Assembly: GCF_007954265.1 (NCBI RefSeq)
Contig: NZ_VOLS01000012.1
Location: forward strand, 1 to 64,000
Length of the DNA: 64,000 nt
Direction of reading: 5' to 3'
Origin: Colwellia sp. C1TZA3
Lineage (GTDB): Bacteria; Pseudomonadota; Gammaproteobacteria; Enterobacterales; Alteromonadaceae
Below, piece by piece: positions 18,119 to 27,790 of the stretch (its first letter is position 1; each line of letters opens with the position of its first letter). A program made the position numbers and the translations under genes. Under the pieces are notes generated by a model. The model was not told the DNA's origin. It searched no databases and saw only the letters and a list, made by a program, of their open reading frames with translations.

Positions 18119-19042
18119 TTTAAGTCAGTAATAAAGCTGTCAGCTAGAAGTAAAGCTGTCAGTTGTTAGTAAAATCAAACAGACAATTATTCTTTTACTG
18201 ACAGCTACTCTTGACCGATAGTTTAAAATTTTTGTAGGTCGGACTTCAGTCCGTCAACGGTTAAGCAGGCTATATAAGGCGATGGGCCAACAAACATTGG
18301 CAGCAGGTGTTGTTTTGTTTGGGATTAATGGCAAGTACGGTTAAATTTTATTTAACTTGATGGACTAAAGTCCAACCTACATCAAGCCTACGGGTGACAA
18401 TGTAGGTTTAGGTGATTGTTTATGTAGGTCGGACTTTAGTCCGTCAACCGCAAAGCGAATAAAAAATGCAGTAGGGTAAAGCCAAACGGGTAAATAAACT
18501 GAAAGTGGTTTTTCTTTAAAACTAACAGCTTAAAATTTCAAACTGATAGCTGTTTTAAAACCTGATTGACTAAAGTTAAACCTACAAAGGCCTAAGGGTG
18601 ACAGTGTAAATTTAAGCGATTGTTTTGTAGGTCGGACTTCAGTCCGTCAACGGTTAAGCAGGCTATATAAGGCGATGTGCCAACAAACATTGGCAGCAGG
18701 TGTTTTTTTGTTTGGGATTAATGGCAAATACGGTTAAATTTCATTTAACTTGATGGACTAAAGTCCAAACTACATCAAGCCTACGGGTGACAATGTAGGT
18801 TTAGGTGATTGTTTATGTAGGTCGGACTTTAGTCCGTCAACCGCAAAGCGAATAAACAATGCAGTAGGGTAAAGCCAAACGGGTAAATAAACTGAAAGTG
18901 GTTTTTCTTTAAAACTGACAGCTTCAAACTGATAGCTGTTTTAAAACCTGATGGACTAAAGTCCAACCTTGAACCTACAAAAAACTTACAAGTAACCTTT
19001 GCGTATTGCATAGGTAAATCATTTTTTATAGGAGATTTTTGC
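18119..19042. repeat. 393-bp direct duplication of REP composite elements
   Basis: Two copies start at 18233 and 18626 and run about 350-390 bp each with only a few differences. Each carries a direct REP (TGTAGGTCGGACTTCAGTCC), then AGCAGGCTATATAAGGCGAT, an inverted REP (GATGGACTAAAGTCCAA), and a second direct REP. The motif AGCTGTCAG and its reverse CTGACAGCT recur around the copies. No gene is supported in this stretch. Confidence 0.9.
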
Positions 19043-19999
19043 ATGCATTATGATGTTTTTAATGGCGATGCTGACGGCATTATTGCCCTGTTACAATTGC
19101 GTTTGGCTGAGCCTAAAGCCTCAACACTGATCACTGGCGTTAAACGCGACATTCAATTATTACAGCAAGTACCTGTCGAACAGGCAACTTCTGTCACCGT
19201 GCTTGATATTTCTATGGAAAAAAACATTGTTGCTTTAGAGGCCTTACTTAGCAATAATATCCAAGTATTTTATGTTGATCATCATCGCACGGGTGAAATA
19301 CCAACCTCTCCGTATTTAGATAAAATTATCGATATTGACGCCAATACTTGTACCAGCTTATTGGTGAATCAATATTTAGCTGATAAATATGTTTTATGGG
19401 CTATTGTCGGGGCTTTTGGCGATAATATGTTACTGGCGGCAGAGAAGCTAGCGCAGCAAGCCGGTTTGTCAGATAGCGAGCAGGCACAGTTGAAAGCTTT
19501 AGGAATTTATATTAACTATAACGGCTACGGTCGCACGGTTGATGATTTACATATTGCCCCTGATGTTTTATTTACCACCTTACTTAGCTATCCAGATCCA
19601 TTTACCTTGATTAATGAAGCCAATTCTATTTTTGCTATTCTTGAGCAAGCTTATCTAAGTGATATGGCACAAGCTAAACAGGCCAGTGTATTGCACGATG
19701 ATGCTTTTTTACAGCTTATTGAACTTGAAGATGCTGCTTGGTCACGCAGAGTTAGTGGTGTTTATGGTAATGAATTAGCGAATCAAGAGCCTAATAAAGC
19801 GCATGCGGTAATTACCTTAAATATTGATGCTAGTTATACGCTAAGTCTACGCGCACCTATTAATAACAAAGTAGGCGCTGGTGAACTGTGTGCACAATTT
19901 GACACCGGCGGTGGTAGAGCCGCAGCGGCGGGTATCAATCAACTGCCAAAAGAAAAACTTGGTAAATTCATTGCGTTGGTGTCAAAATATTATCAATAG
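19043..19999 (+). CDS. DHH-family phosphoesterase
   Basis: This 318-residue protein has the DHH metal-site motifs: GDADG (8-12), LDIS with Asp55, and VDHH (79-81). A C-terminal DHHA1-like part ends in FDTGGGRAAAAGINQLP. Such proteins hydrolyse phosphodiester or phosphoanhydride bonds, for example in short oligonucleotides or cyclic dinucleotides. This branch is not well characterised, and it is shorter than RecJ. The GGAG upstream of ATG (AGGAGATTTTTGC) is a good ribosome binding site. It lies between the REP duplication and galE, 53 bp apart, perhaps co-transcribed with galE. Confidence 0.8.
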   Translation: MHYDVFNGDADGIIALLQLRLAEPKASTLITGVKRDIQLLQQVPVEQATSVTVLDISMEKNIVALEALLSNNIQVFYVDHHRTGEIPTSPYLDKIIDIDANTCTSLLVNQYLADKYVLWAIVGAFGDNMLLAAEKLAQQAGLSDSEQAQLKALGIYINYNGYGRTVDDLHIAPDVLFTTLLSYPDPFTLINEANSIFAILEQAYLSDMAQAKQASVLHDDAFLQLIELEDAAWSRRVSGVYGNELANQEPNKAHAVITLNIDASYTLSLRAPINNKVGAGELCAQFDTGGGRAAAAGINQLPKEKLGKFIALVSKYYQ

Positions 20000-20052
20000 T
20001 TTACTTTCGAGTATTCAATAATAAATAGCATTAACCTTATAAGGATTTAAAG

Positions 20053-21063
20053 ATGAGTTTGTTGATCACGGGCGGAACGGGCTTTATTGGTAGCCACACC
20101 GTTGTTGAATTATTGGCGCTAGATAAAGATATTGTTATTGTTGATAACTTATCAAACTCTTCAACATTAGTGTTGGACCGTATTAAGCAAATAACAGATA
20201 AGTCGGTGACATTTATTCAAGCCGATATTTGTGATCGCCAAGCACTAAAGCAAGTATTTGAGCAACATGACATCGAAGCTGTAGTGCACTTTGCCGGTTT
20301 AAAAGCTGTGGGTGAGTCGAGTGTTATGCCATTAAGTTATTATCATAATAATGTCTCTGGTTCGGTAACACTCTTGCAAGTTATGGCAGAGCACAAGGTT
20401 AAAAACTTAGTATTTAGTTCATCAGCAACAGTTTATGGTGAAAATAATCCCTCGCCACTTGATGAAACTATGCCAACGTCTGCGACCAATCCTTATGGTC
20501 AAACTAAACTGATGATTGAAAATATTCTCTTTGATCTAGCGCGCAGTGATGAGCAATGGTCAATCGCTTGTTTACGTTATTTCAACCCGATTGGCGCGCA
20601 TGAATCTGGCCTTATTGGTGAAAACCCTAATGGTATTCCGAATAATTTATTGCCTTATGTGTCACAAGTCGCTGTTGGCCGATTAGCGCAGTTACAAGTT
20701 TTTGGTGACGATTATCAGACACCTGATGGCACAGGTGTTAGAGATTATATTCACGTAGTCGACCTGGCCCAAGGACATGTTAAAGCGTTAGAGGCATTAA
20801 GTGACATTAAAGGCTGCGTACCGATTAATTTAGGCACAGGTAATGGTACCTCGGTGTTAGAGATTGTTAACACTTTTCAAGAGATTTCAGGACAAGATAT
20901 CCCTTATAACATTGCGCCGCGCCGCGCCGGTGATATTGGCACTGTTTATGCCAATGCAAGTGTGGCGAATACTTTACTGGACTGGCATGCAAAACGTGAT
21001 TTAGCGACTATGATTACAGATACGTGGCGCTGGCAGTCTAAAAACCCTAATGGTTTTGAATAG
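20053..21063 (+). CDS. galE: UDP-glucose 4-epimerase
   Basis: This 336-residue enzyme interconverts UDP-glucose and UDP-galactose using bound NAD. The Rossmann motif TGGTGFIG is at 6-13. The catalytic serine region is FSSSATVYGE and the YxxxK pair is in NPYGQTKLM. RYFNPIGAHESG and the C-terminal block GTGNGTSVLEIV are typical. Length fits GalE. It supplies UDP-galactose for surface sugars or feeds galactose to the central pathway. A good ribosome binding site (AAGGA) lies 8 bp upstream. Confidence 0.95.
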   Translation: MSLLITGGTGFIGSHTVVELLALDKDIVIVDNLSNSSTLVLDRIKQITDKSVTFIQADICDRQALKQVFEQHDIEAVVHFAGLKAVGESSVMPLSYYHNNVSGSVTLLQVMAEHKVKNLVFSSSATVYGENNPSPLDETMPTSATNPYGQTKLMIENILFDLARSDEQWSIACLRYFNPIGAHESGLIGENPNGIPNNLLPYVSQVAVGRLAQLQVFGDDYQTPDGTGVRDYIHVVDLAQGHVKALEALSDIKGCVPINLGTGNGTSVLEIVNTFQEISGQDIPYNIAPRRAGDIGTVYANASVANTLLDWHAKRDLATMITDTWRWQSKNPNGFE

Positions 21064-21477
21064 TTAAGTTACTGAAAATAAAAGTAAAGCTGTCAGCTAT
21101 CAGTTATAAGCTTTCAGTAAAACCAAGCAGACATTAGTACGCTTGGCAGATGAATAACTGACAGCTATCTTTACTGATAGCTGTATTTAAACTTGATGGA
21201 CTAAAGTCCAACCTACATAGGGCCTATGGGTGATAATGTATCGTTGGGTGATCGTTTTTTGTAGGTCGGACTTTAGTCCGTCAACCGTTAAGTGGGCGAT
21301 TAACGAGATCGGCCAACAAGCATTTACAACAGAGTCTTGTTTTTTCAGTCGGTATTGGTGCCAAAGGCAGTTAAATTTCAGTTAACTTGATGGCTTTAAG
21401 CCCATAAAGTTAACTGAAAGCTGAGCGCTACTTCACTGACAGCTATGCAATGCCTTTAAAGCCTTGTTAACTGATGA
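21064..21477. repeat. REP pair and CTGACAGCT elements between galE and the EAL-HDOD gene
   Basis: The stretch holds AGCTGTCAG-type motifs at about 21088, an inverted REP (GATGGACTAAAGTCC) at about 21196, and a direct REP (TGTAGGTCGGACTTTAGTCC) at about 21260, followed by a degenerate piece similar to the 18.2-kb duplication. It lies between two converging genes and may serve as a shared terminator. Confidence 0.85.
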
Positions 21478-22698
21478 CTAATAATTGGCAAGTTTTTGTT
21501 CGTCAGCCCAAGCGAGTGCTTGATTATAGCTTTTAAGGACCTTGGCCTTTTTTAAGCCAAGCTTAGCCATTACTATGTTGGTTTTCGACCATTCTGCTCG
21601 TTCAATAAACTCTAACAGTATAATTAATGCGGCCATATCCCCTTTGCGGGTTAATAACGTATCTTTGATTTGTTGAGCTAATGGTAGCTTGGTGAGAATA
21701 TTTGCCAAGTCTTCGTCAACAATGGCATCAATTAACGACAATAAACCGGTTAAAAAGGCGATGGAGTTATCCAGTGGTGATTTAATTTCGCTGGCCATTA
21801 AATCACAAAATTTTGCTCGGGTCATAGCTGCGTTAATAAGCTCAGAGGGTTTGTCGGGGTTAATATTTGCTGCAAACATTAAACCAAGAAAACGTATTAA
21901 TTCAGCTGAACCTAATATAACAAGTGCTTGTTTAATTGTGGAGATTTCAGTGCGGCGTCTAAAAATAGCTGAGTTTGCATAACGCAGGAGTTTATAGGAT
22001 AAAGTCACATCCCGTTCAAAAACTGATGTAATACTGGCAAGGTCTAACTCTTTTTTTGAGGTTTCATAGAGTAGCTCTGCCATTGCTATTTGTGATGGTG
22101 ATAGGCTTTTAGTTTTTATCATCTCAGGCTTAGCGAAAAAGAAGCCTTGAAATAATTCAAAATCTAATGCTAATGCTTGGTTATATTCTTGGTAGGTTTC
22201 AACTTTTTCTGCTAGCAGTTTAATATGTGGGAAATCTTTAATAGCAGCTTTTACAACTTTTATGGTCTCTAATGTGGTGATTTGCCAGTCAATTTTTATG
22301 ATCTGTATAAAAGGATAGAAATGTTGCCATACCGGTTGATGAATATAATCATCTAGCGCGATGGTATAGCCTTTTGCATGTAAATCTTTGCATAGCGATA
22401 ATAACTTTTTACCTGGTGTTACGGTCTCTAAAATTTCAACAACAACTTCTTCTGGTGTTAATGTTTCTGGATAACCCTTTATGAGGGTTTCTAAAGTAAA
22501 ATTAATAAAGGCAGGTTTGTTGCCAGTAAATTCACTAATGCCAAGATTAAAGTTACTGGCTTCAATAATTTTTGTTGTTGCTTCATCACCATCAATATCA
22601 GGGAAAACATTGATGATGCTGTCGCGAAATAATAATTCATAGGCAAATAGATTTTTATTTATATCTAGTATTGGCTGCCTAGCTGCGTAAAAGTACAT
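21478..22698 (-). CDS. EAL and HDOD domain signalling protein (YuxH type)
   Basis: This 406-residue cytoplasmic protein has an N-terminal EAL-like domain (about 1-200) and a C-terminal HDOD domain (about 205-400; TLSYKLLRYANSAIF). The catalytic EAL signature is changed to ELLFR (21-25), while ALDDY is kept, so cyclic-di-GMP hydrolysis is probably lost or weak and the domain may act as a sensor. YuxH-type proteins start with YAARQPILD-like sequence, as seen here. The gene stands alone and converges with galE. Confidence 0.88.
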   Translation of the reverse strand: MYFYAARQPILDINKNLFAYELLFRDSIINVFPDIDGDEATTKIIEASNFNLGISEFTGNKPAFINFTLETLIKGYPETLTPEEVVVEILETVTPGKKLLSLCKDLHAKGYTIALDDYIHQPVWQHFYPFIQIIKIDWQITTLETIKVVKAAIKDFPHIKLLAEKVETYQEYNQALALDFELFQGFFFAKPEMIKTKSLSPSQIAMAELLYETSKKELDLASITSVFERDVTLSYKLLRYANSAIFRRRTEISTIKQALVILGSAELIRFLGLMFAANINPDKPSELINAAMTRAKFCDLMASEIKSPLDNSIAFLTGLLSLIDAIVDEDLANILTKLPLAQQIKDTLLTRKGDMAALIILLEFIERAEWSKTNIVMAKLGLKKAKVLKSYNQALAWADEQKLANY

Positions 22699-22987
22699 TC
22701 AAATTCCTAATTAATCCTATGTTATAAAAGATAATTTTATTATTTTTATTTAGTATTATTGTTTAGTTAACTTAATTTTCACATTAGCTGACTCATTTAT
22801 AACACAAATAATTGTTAATACTTACGAAAAACATGGAATCCACTATTAACTAAGCTTATTATTGTTGTTCACGTTCAATTGAGTGGTAATGTGCTATTTA
22901 TTTGAGCAGTTTTAATACCAAACAAATTAATTACCATAAGTAAAAAAATAGATTAGTTCGGTTGGTAGAATGTTTTTCGGAGGTTAA

Positions 22988-24475
22988 ATGGCTGTAGGAA
23001 CAATGATTTCATTGGCACTATATTTTGTCGTTATGTTAGGGATAGGTATTTATGCCTATAGAAAATCAACTAGTGATGTTTCTGGCTTTATGCTTGGGGG
23101 GCGCAGTTTAGGCCCTGGGGTAACGGCGCTTTCTGCCGGGGCCTCTGATATGAGCGGTTGGATGCTAATGGGTGTACCTGGACTCATGTTCACCGTAGGT
23201 TTGAGCAGTGCTTGGATTTCTTTTGGCTTAGTCCTCGGCGCATATTTAAATTATCTCATCGTCGCACCCAGGTTAAGAACTTATACCGAGATGGCAAATG
23301 ATTCAATTACTTTGCCTGATTTTTTTGAAAATCGCTTTGCTGATAGCTCACATGCCCTTCGCATCACCTCTTCGATTGTTATTATTTTATTTTTTACCTT
23401 ATATACTTCTTCAGGCATTGTTGCTGGAGGGAAATTATTTGAAAGTTCGTTTGGCTTAACCTATGAAGTAGGCTTATATATTACCGCTGGTGTTGTTGTA
23501 CTTTATACACTTTTTGGTGGTTTTTTAGCCGTGAGTCTGACTGATTTTGTGCAAGGCTGTATTATGTTTGTTGCCTTGGTGCTAGTGCCTATTGTTGCGA
23601 TCTCTGATGTTGGAGGGACTGAAGCTATGCTAAAAGCTGTTGAAAATGTTGACCCTGCATTTATAGACTTATTTAGTGGTGTCAGTATTGTCACTATAAT
23701 TTCTGCTATGGCATGGGGCTTAGGTTATTTTGGTCAACCTCATATTATTGTACGCTTTATGGCTATTCGTTCGGTAGATGATGTACCGGCAGCAAGAAGA
23801 ATTGGTATGAGTTGGATGATCGTAGCATTATTTGGTGCTATGGCTACTGGTCTTGCTGGCGTGGCTTATGCGGCTAAAACAGGCTTGGTAGTCGATGACG
23901 CTGAAACAATATTTATTTTATTAGGGCAGGTACTGTTTCATCCTCTTATTGCGGGCTTTATACTTGCGGCGATTCTAGCGGCGATTATGAGTACCATTTC
24001 TTCGCAATTATTGGTGACATCAAGTTCATTAACGGGCGATATTTACCAAGCCTTTTTGAATAAGAACGCTAGCGAAAAGCAATTAGTGTTTGTTGGTCGA
24101 ATATCAGTTGCCTTGGTAGCCATTGTTGCTATTTTCCTTGCTTACGATAGAGAAAGCTCAATATTAACCTTAGTCAGTAATGCTTGGGCCGGTTTTGGTG
24201 CTGCATTTGGACCCTTAGTTATTATGAGTCTGTATTGGAAAAAAATGAATCGACATGGTGCATTAGCCGGTATGTTAACTGGCGCTATTACTGTTTTAGT
24301 GTGGATATATGCACCTATAACGATAAATGGTCAGCATCTTAGTGATGTGATGTATGAAATTGTACCCGGCTTTATTATGGCAAGTATTGCTATTGTATTG
24401 GTCAGTCGTTTAACAACAAAAGATCAACCAGAGATCGAAAAATTATTTGATGAGGTTGTTGCTAAACATAGCTAA
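22988..24475 (+). CDS. putP: Sodium/proline symporter
   Basis: This 495-residue inner-membrane protein of the sodium/solute symporter family has about thirteen membrane helices. Family blocks are SDVSGFMLGGRSLGPGVTALSAGASDMSGWM near the N-terminus, LFGGFLAVSLTDFVQG, GYFGQPHIIVRFMAI, AAILAAIMSTISSQLLVTSS and SNAWAGFGAAFGP, matching PutP closely. It imports proline with sodium. The start follows a good GGAGG ribosome binding site (22979-22983). No putA lies nearby, so it is probably expressed alone. Confidence 0.93.
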   Translation: MAVGTMISLALYFVVMLGIGIYAYRKSTSDVSGFMLGGRSLGPGVTALSAGASDMSGWMLMGVPGLMFTVGLSSAWISFGLVLGAYLNYLIVAPRLRTYTEMANDSITLPDFFENRFADSSHALRITSSIVIILFFTLYTSSGIVAGGKLFESSFGLTYEVGLYITAGVVVLYTLFGGFLAVSLTDFVQGCIMFVALVLVPIVAISDVGGTEAMLKAVENVDPAFIDLFSGVSIVTIISAMAWGLGYFGQPHIIVRFMAIRSVDDVPAARRIGMSWMIVALFGAMATGLAGVAYAAKTGLVVDDAETIFILLGQVLFHPLIAGFILAAILAAIMSTISSQLLVTSSSLTGDIYQAFLNKNASEKQLVFVGRISVALVAIVAIFLAYDRESSILTLVSNAWAGFGAAFGPLVIMSLYWKKMNRHGALAGMLTGAITVLVWIYAPITINGQHLSDVMYEIVPGFIMASIAIVLVSRLTTKDQPEIEKLFDEVVAKHS

Positions 24476-24564
24476 TAGATATAGTTAATAGATATAGCTA
24501 TCAGTGTTAAGTTATTAGCTTTCAGTTGAAAAAAACAGATAGCTGAAAGCTTTAGTTTTAAGTA

Positions 24565-24723
24565 ATACTAGTTCCATTAAGTTTGTGATCTTGTTGTACG
24601 CAGGAAAAATAACTCAAGGTAAGGCGCTCGATTGAGCAATAGCTGGCTATTGGGATTGAGAGCAACACAGCCTTGAGCTATTTTAACTAGTACAAGTGAG
24701 CAATAACTTAATGGGATTGGTAT
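24565..24723 (-). mobile_element. MITE-like element, copy 1
   Basis: This 159-bp element is bounded by an imperfect inverted repeat (ATACTAGTTCCATTAAGTTT on one end, AACTTAATGGGATTGGTAT on the other). Its inside carries AGCTGGCTATTGGGATTGAG and CTCAAGGTAAGGCGCTCG. It is in reverse orientation to the two copies near 52.6 and 55.0 kb, which it matches almost base for base. It has no coding capacity, so it would need a transposase elsewhere. Confidence 0.9.
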
Positions 24724-24730
24724 AAGTTAT

Positions 24731-24763
24731 AAAAGCCGTTAATGTATTATTAACGGTTTTTTA
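24731..24763 (+). terminator. Rho-independent terminator downstream of putP
   Basis: The stem CCGTTAAT / ATTAACGG with loop GTATT is followed by TTTTTTAT. It is on the plus strand, 256 bp after the putP stop, with the MITE copy between gene and hairpin. Confidence 0.75.
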
Positions 24764-25153
24764 TTTGCTCTTTTTTTGTTGCTGACTCATAGTGATTTTT
24801 AAGCCGGTTGGTTTAATTATGAGCTGTTTAATCTGTGTGGTTTATACCTAGTTAACTTTGTATAAGCTCGCTCTGCCCTTGAAGTGGAGCGGGTATATAG
24901 GTATTTAAGAAATTAAGGTAACGGGGAGTCGCTACCTAGAATAACTATTGACTGTTCAAAAGTTTTGGTAACATTTTTGAGAAGCTTTAGCTGACCTTTA
25001 AGCAGAAGCTATGGATCTTTGCCCGTACTAATCAGTAATCAGTATTAAATATAGATACTTAGGTTCAGTCTGGCAAGATGAACCCGTGTCTCTAAGTATT
25101 TTTAAGTCTCGCGGAGTGGTATGGAACTTATTAAAATAGGTGTTATTTGGCTA

Positions 25154-25867
25154 CTAAATTGACCAAGTAATATGCTTACTAACTCTTTCTTGCCACTGCT
25201 TTATTGGCTCTTGTTTATCTCCTACCACAATGATATTTGAATGATTAAAGTTTAATGACCGGCCTTGTAACTTATCATTAGCAAAATTAGCAATAAATTT
25301 TATGTCTTCGTCATCAGGTAAGATAAAAATATTAACTGGACTTGATTGACCTTGAAACACTAAATGCAGACTTTTACTGCCGTCAAAGCGACAATAATCA
25401 GCAAAAATTAAGCTACCAAAGGTACTATCAAAACTGCCTTTAAATGCGGCCATTTTTTCGTTTAATGAAGCTAACGTCACTGTTGGTTGATCATTGTTAG
25501 AAAAGTGTGATGCCTCATAATTAACATGTGCAATAGCATAGTCACCTAGGTTTTTATAGGTGCTAGAAAACATCATAAAGTTAACGGTTAAGCCCATCAC
25601 CAATGCAACAGATGCCGCCATCGATAAACGCACCCGCGTTTTACGTTTTTGTTGCTGATGACTCGCAAAAGTTTGGCGTAAAATTAATTTATTAGCTAAA
25701 TCGTCAGGCACAGTGATATGCATGGCTTGCGCAATTTTATTTTCTAATGTATCAAGTTCTTGCGAAAATTTTTGTTTTGCCGAATCACTTTTAATCGCGG
25801 CATTGATAGCATCATCACGGTTATTTGGATCTGCCAACATACTGCGTCTAAACTTCAAGTCATCCAT
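25154..25867 (-). CDS. DUF3379 family protein, probable anti-sigma factor
   Basis: This 237-residue protein has a soluble N-terminus with a zinc-less helical part (MDDLKFRRSMLADPNNRD), a single membrane helix at about 82-103 (MAASVALVMGLTVNFMMF), and a periplasmic C-terminal domain. It matches the DUF3379 family found next to ECF sigma factors in Alteromonadales and Vibrio. Its start overlaps the upstream sigma-factor stop by 8 bp, so production is coupled. The expected role is to hold the sigma factor at the membrane until a signal comes. That role is inferred from layout. Confidence 0.85.
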   Translation of the reverse strand: MDDLKFRRSMLADPNNRDDAINAAIKSDSAKQKFSQELDTLENKIAQAMHITVPDDLANKLILRQTFASHQQQKRKTRVRLSMAASVALVMGLTVNFMMFSSTYKNLGDYAIAHVNYEASHFSNNDQPTVTLASLNEKMAAFKGSFDSTFGSLIFADYCRFDGSKSLHLVFQGQSSPVNIFILPDDEDIKFIANFANDKLQGRSLNFNHSNIIVVGDKQEPIKQWQERVSKHITWSI

Positions 25868-26402
25868 TGTGTAGACCTCTTAATTTTGGCTCGTCGTCTA
25901 CGGCCTCTTTTAATTGATTGCGTGCACGAAATAATCGTGTCATCACAGTATTTTTATTTAGTGATAAAATGCCGGCAATTTCTTCACCACTGAAACCACC
26001 AATCACCTGTAAAACTAATGGCTCACGATACTCTTCAGGCATTTTTGCTATTTTTTCCCGTAGCCAATAGTTTTCAATTTCTTGTTCGCTACTGGTGGCT
26101 TTGATATCGGCAATGCTTGCTTCTTCATATTCGCTCATATCAAAACGCTTACGCTCAAACCGGCGAGCGTTTTCTCTGCGCAGAATAGTAATTAACCATG
26201 ACTTTGCCGCCTTTTCGTCTTTCAACGAGTCAAGCGCGCGCCATGCACGTAAAAATGTTTCTTGCACTAAGTCTTCAGCAATATGCTTATCGTGGCATAA
26301 CCAATAGCCATAGCGATATAGATCTGCATGTAATGCTTTAACGAGTGCTTCGTATCTAACTTGTTTTGTCGCCATGTTGTAAAAGACCTGAGGCTTTGTC
26401 AT
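25860..26402 (-). CDS. ECF-type sigma-70 family RNA polymerase sigma factor
   Basis: This 180-residue protein has sigma region 2 at about 20-90 (LYRYGYWLCHDKHIAEDLVQETFLRAWRAL) and region 4 at about 120-170 (MPEEYREPLVLQVIGGFSGEEIAGILSLNKNTVMTRLFRAR). Region 1 and region 3 are absent, as in the ECF group. It directs core polymerase to a small set of promoters, probably including its own. The downstream overlapping gene is its likely anti-sigma partner. The regulon cannot be told from this window. Confidence 0.92.
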   Translation of the reverse strand: MTKPQVFYNMATKQVRYEALVKALHADLYRYGYWLCHDKHIAEDLVQETFLRAWRALDSLKDEKAAKSWLITILRRENARRFERKRFDMSEYEEASIADIKATSSEQEIENYWLREKIAKMPEEYREPLVLQVIGGFSGEEIAGILSLNKNTVMTRLFRARNQLKEAVDDEPKLRGLHNG

Positions 26403-26595
26403 TATATTTCACACAAATACATTTATTTATATAGGGCCACTATAGCGTGAATAGTTGTCAGTAAAAAATGCTTAGGATATTAACTGTCTTTTTTCAGTAA
26501 AAAATAGCGGCCAGTTTTAAGTTTGCTTGCCAAGTTGAGGCATAAATGCGGTCGAAAAAATAATACCCGCTACTGATGTTTTTTGGCTCATCAGA

Positions 26596-27680
26596 TTAAT
26601 CACCCGCTTAACGATTGACGGACTGAAGTCCGACCTACAAAAAACGATGGCCCATGGCTACATTGTCAGCTGTAGGTTTTACTTTCTTTTATCATGTTGA
26701 GTGCACACTTGACGGACTGAAGTCTGTCAACCGCAAGGCAGCCACAAAATATAATAACCTATGCCACCAAAAAAATAACAAAATATCACAGGGAGAAGAG
26801 AATGAGGACTACATGAGGACTACATGAGGAAACACCAAAACATAAAATACTTTATCAATATTTAAAGCCCTATCTCATTCATTCCTCATTGTTTCCTCGC
26901 TGTAAAAAAATAAAACCTGACGGACTAAAGTCAACCTACATAGGGTCTACAGCTGCCACCATAAACGTTGCAGCTTGTTTTTGTAGGTCGGACTGAAGTT
27001 CGACCTACAAAAAAGCGATGGCCCAAGGCGACATTGTCAGCTGTAGGCTTTACTTTCTTCCGTCATGTTAATCACCCGCTTAACGATTGACGGACTGAAG
27101 TCCGACCTACAAAAAAACGATGGCCCAAGGCTGCATTGTCAGCCGTAGGTTTTACTTTCTTCCGTCATGTTAATCACCTGCTTAACGATTGTCGGACTGA
27201 AGTCCGACCTACAAAAAAACAATGGCCCATGGCTACATTGTCAGCCGTAGGCTTTACTTTCTTTTATCATGTTGAGTGCCTACTTAACGGACTGAAGTCT
27301 GTCAACCGCAAGGCAGCCACAAAATATAATAATCTATGTCACCAAAAAAACAACAAAATATCACAGGGAGAAGAGAATGAGGACTACATGAGGAAACACC
27401 AAAACATAAAATACTTTATCAATATTTAAAGCCCTATCTCATTCATTCCTCATTGTTTCCTCCCTGTAAAAAAATAAAACCTGATGGACTAAAGTCAACC
27501 TACATAGGGTCTACAGCTGCCACCATAAACGTTGCAGCTTGTTTTTTGTAGGTCGGACTGAAGTTCGACCTACAAAAAAACGATGGCCCAAGGCTATATT
27601 GTCAGCTGTAGGTTTTACTTTCTTTTATCATGTTGAGTGCCTGCTTAACGGTTGACGGCATAACTGCTGAGCTACAAAAC
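26596..27680. repeat. ~575-bp direct duplication of REP-rich sequence
   Basis: The block starting TTAATCACCCGCTTAACGAT at 26596 recurs at 27170 with the same order of parts: inverted REP (GACGGACTGAAGTCCGACC), GGCCCATGGCTACATTGTCAG, AGGCAGCCACAAAATATAAT, then the CAGGGAG...CTCCCTG hairpin, GGGTCTACAGCTGCC, and a final REP. A third copy of the first part lies at about 27068. The first copy has an extra 11-12 bp GAGGACTACAT unit. The block reads into a non-coding gap between the sigma factor and the Bat operon. Confidence 0.92.
26791..26907. repeat. Long imperfect hairpin inside the duplicated block (first copy)
   Basis: CACAGGGAGAAGAGAATGAG and, about 90 bp later, CTCATTCATTCCTCATTG followed by TTTCCTCGCTGT form an imperfect inverted repeat. 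A 13-codon frame (MRKHQNIKYFINI) lies inside. The second copy is at about 27360-27470. Conservation in both copies suggests the fold is part of the repeat. A small RNA is possible but not shown. Confidence 0.55.
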
Positions 27681-27790
27681 AAGGCTCAAACTATTATGTT
27701 AAATGGCATCTTTTAAGTTAAAAGAAATAGCGGTCAGTTAACAAAAGGCCAACCTTGAAAGGGTCGGCGCTATTTGTTTGGCAAAGATTG

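Larger units (their letters stand above)
24476..25153. other. 678-bp gap holding a terminator, a MITE and a foldback-element relic
   Basis: In order: two CTGAAAGCT/AGCTTTCAG motifs (to about 24552), a MITE-like element at 24565-24723, a hairpin with T-run at 24731-24763, then a relic of the foldback element (the end TTGAAGTGGAGCGGGTATAT near 24880-24899, plus GGTAACG...CTAGAATAACTATT up to about 24950). No gene is supported. Confidence 0.7.
26403..27790. other. 1.4-kb non-coding gap dominated by REP repeats
   Basis: After about 190 bp of ordinary intergenic sequence that should hold the sigma-factor promoter, the rest is the duplicated repeat block described separately. The final 100 bp before the BatD stop show nothing I can name. 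Confidence 0.7.
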
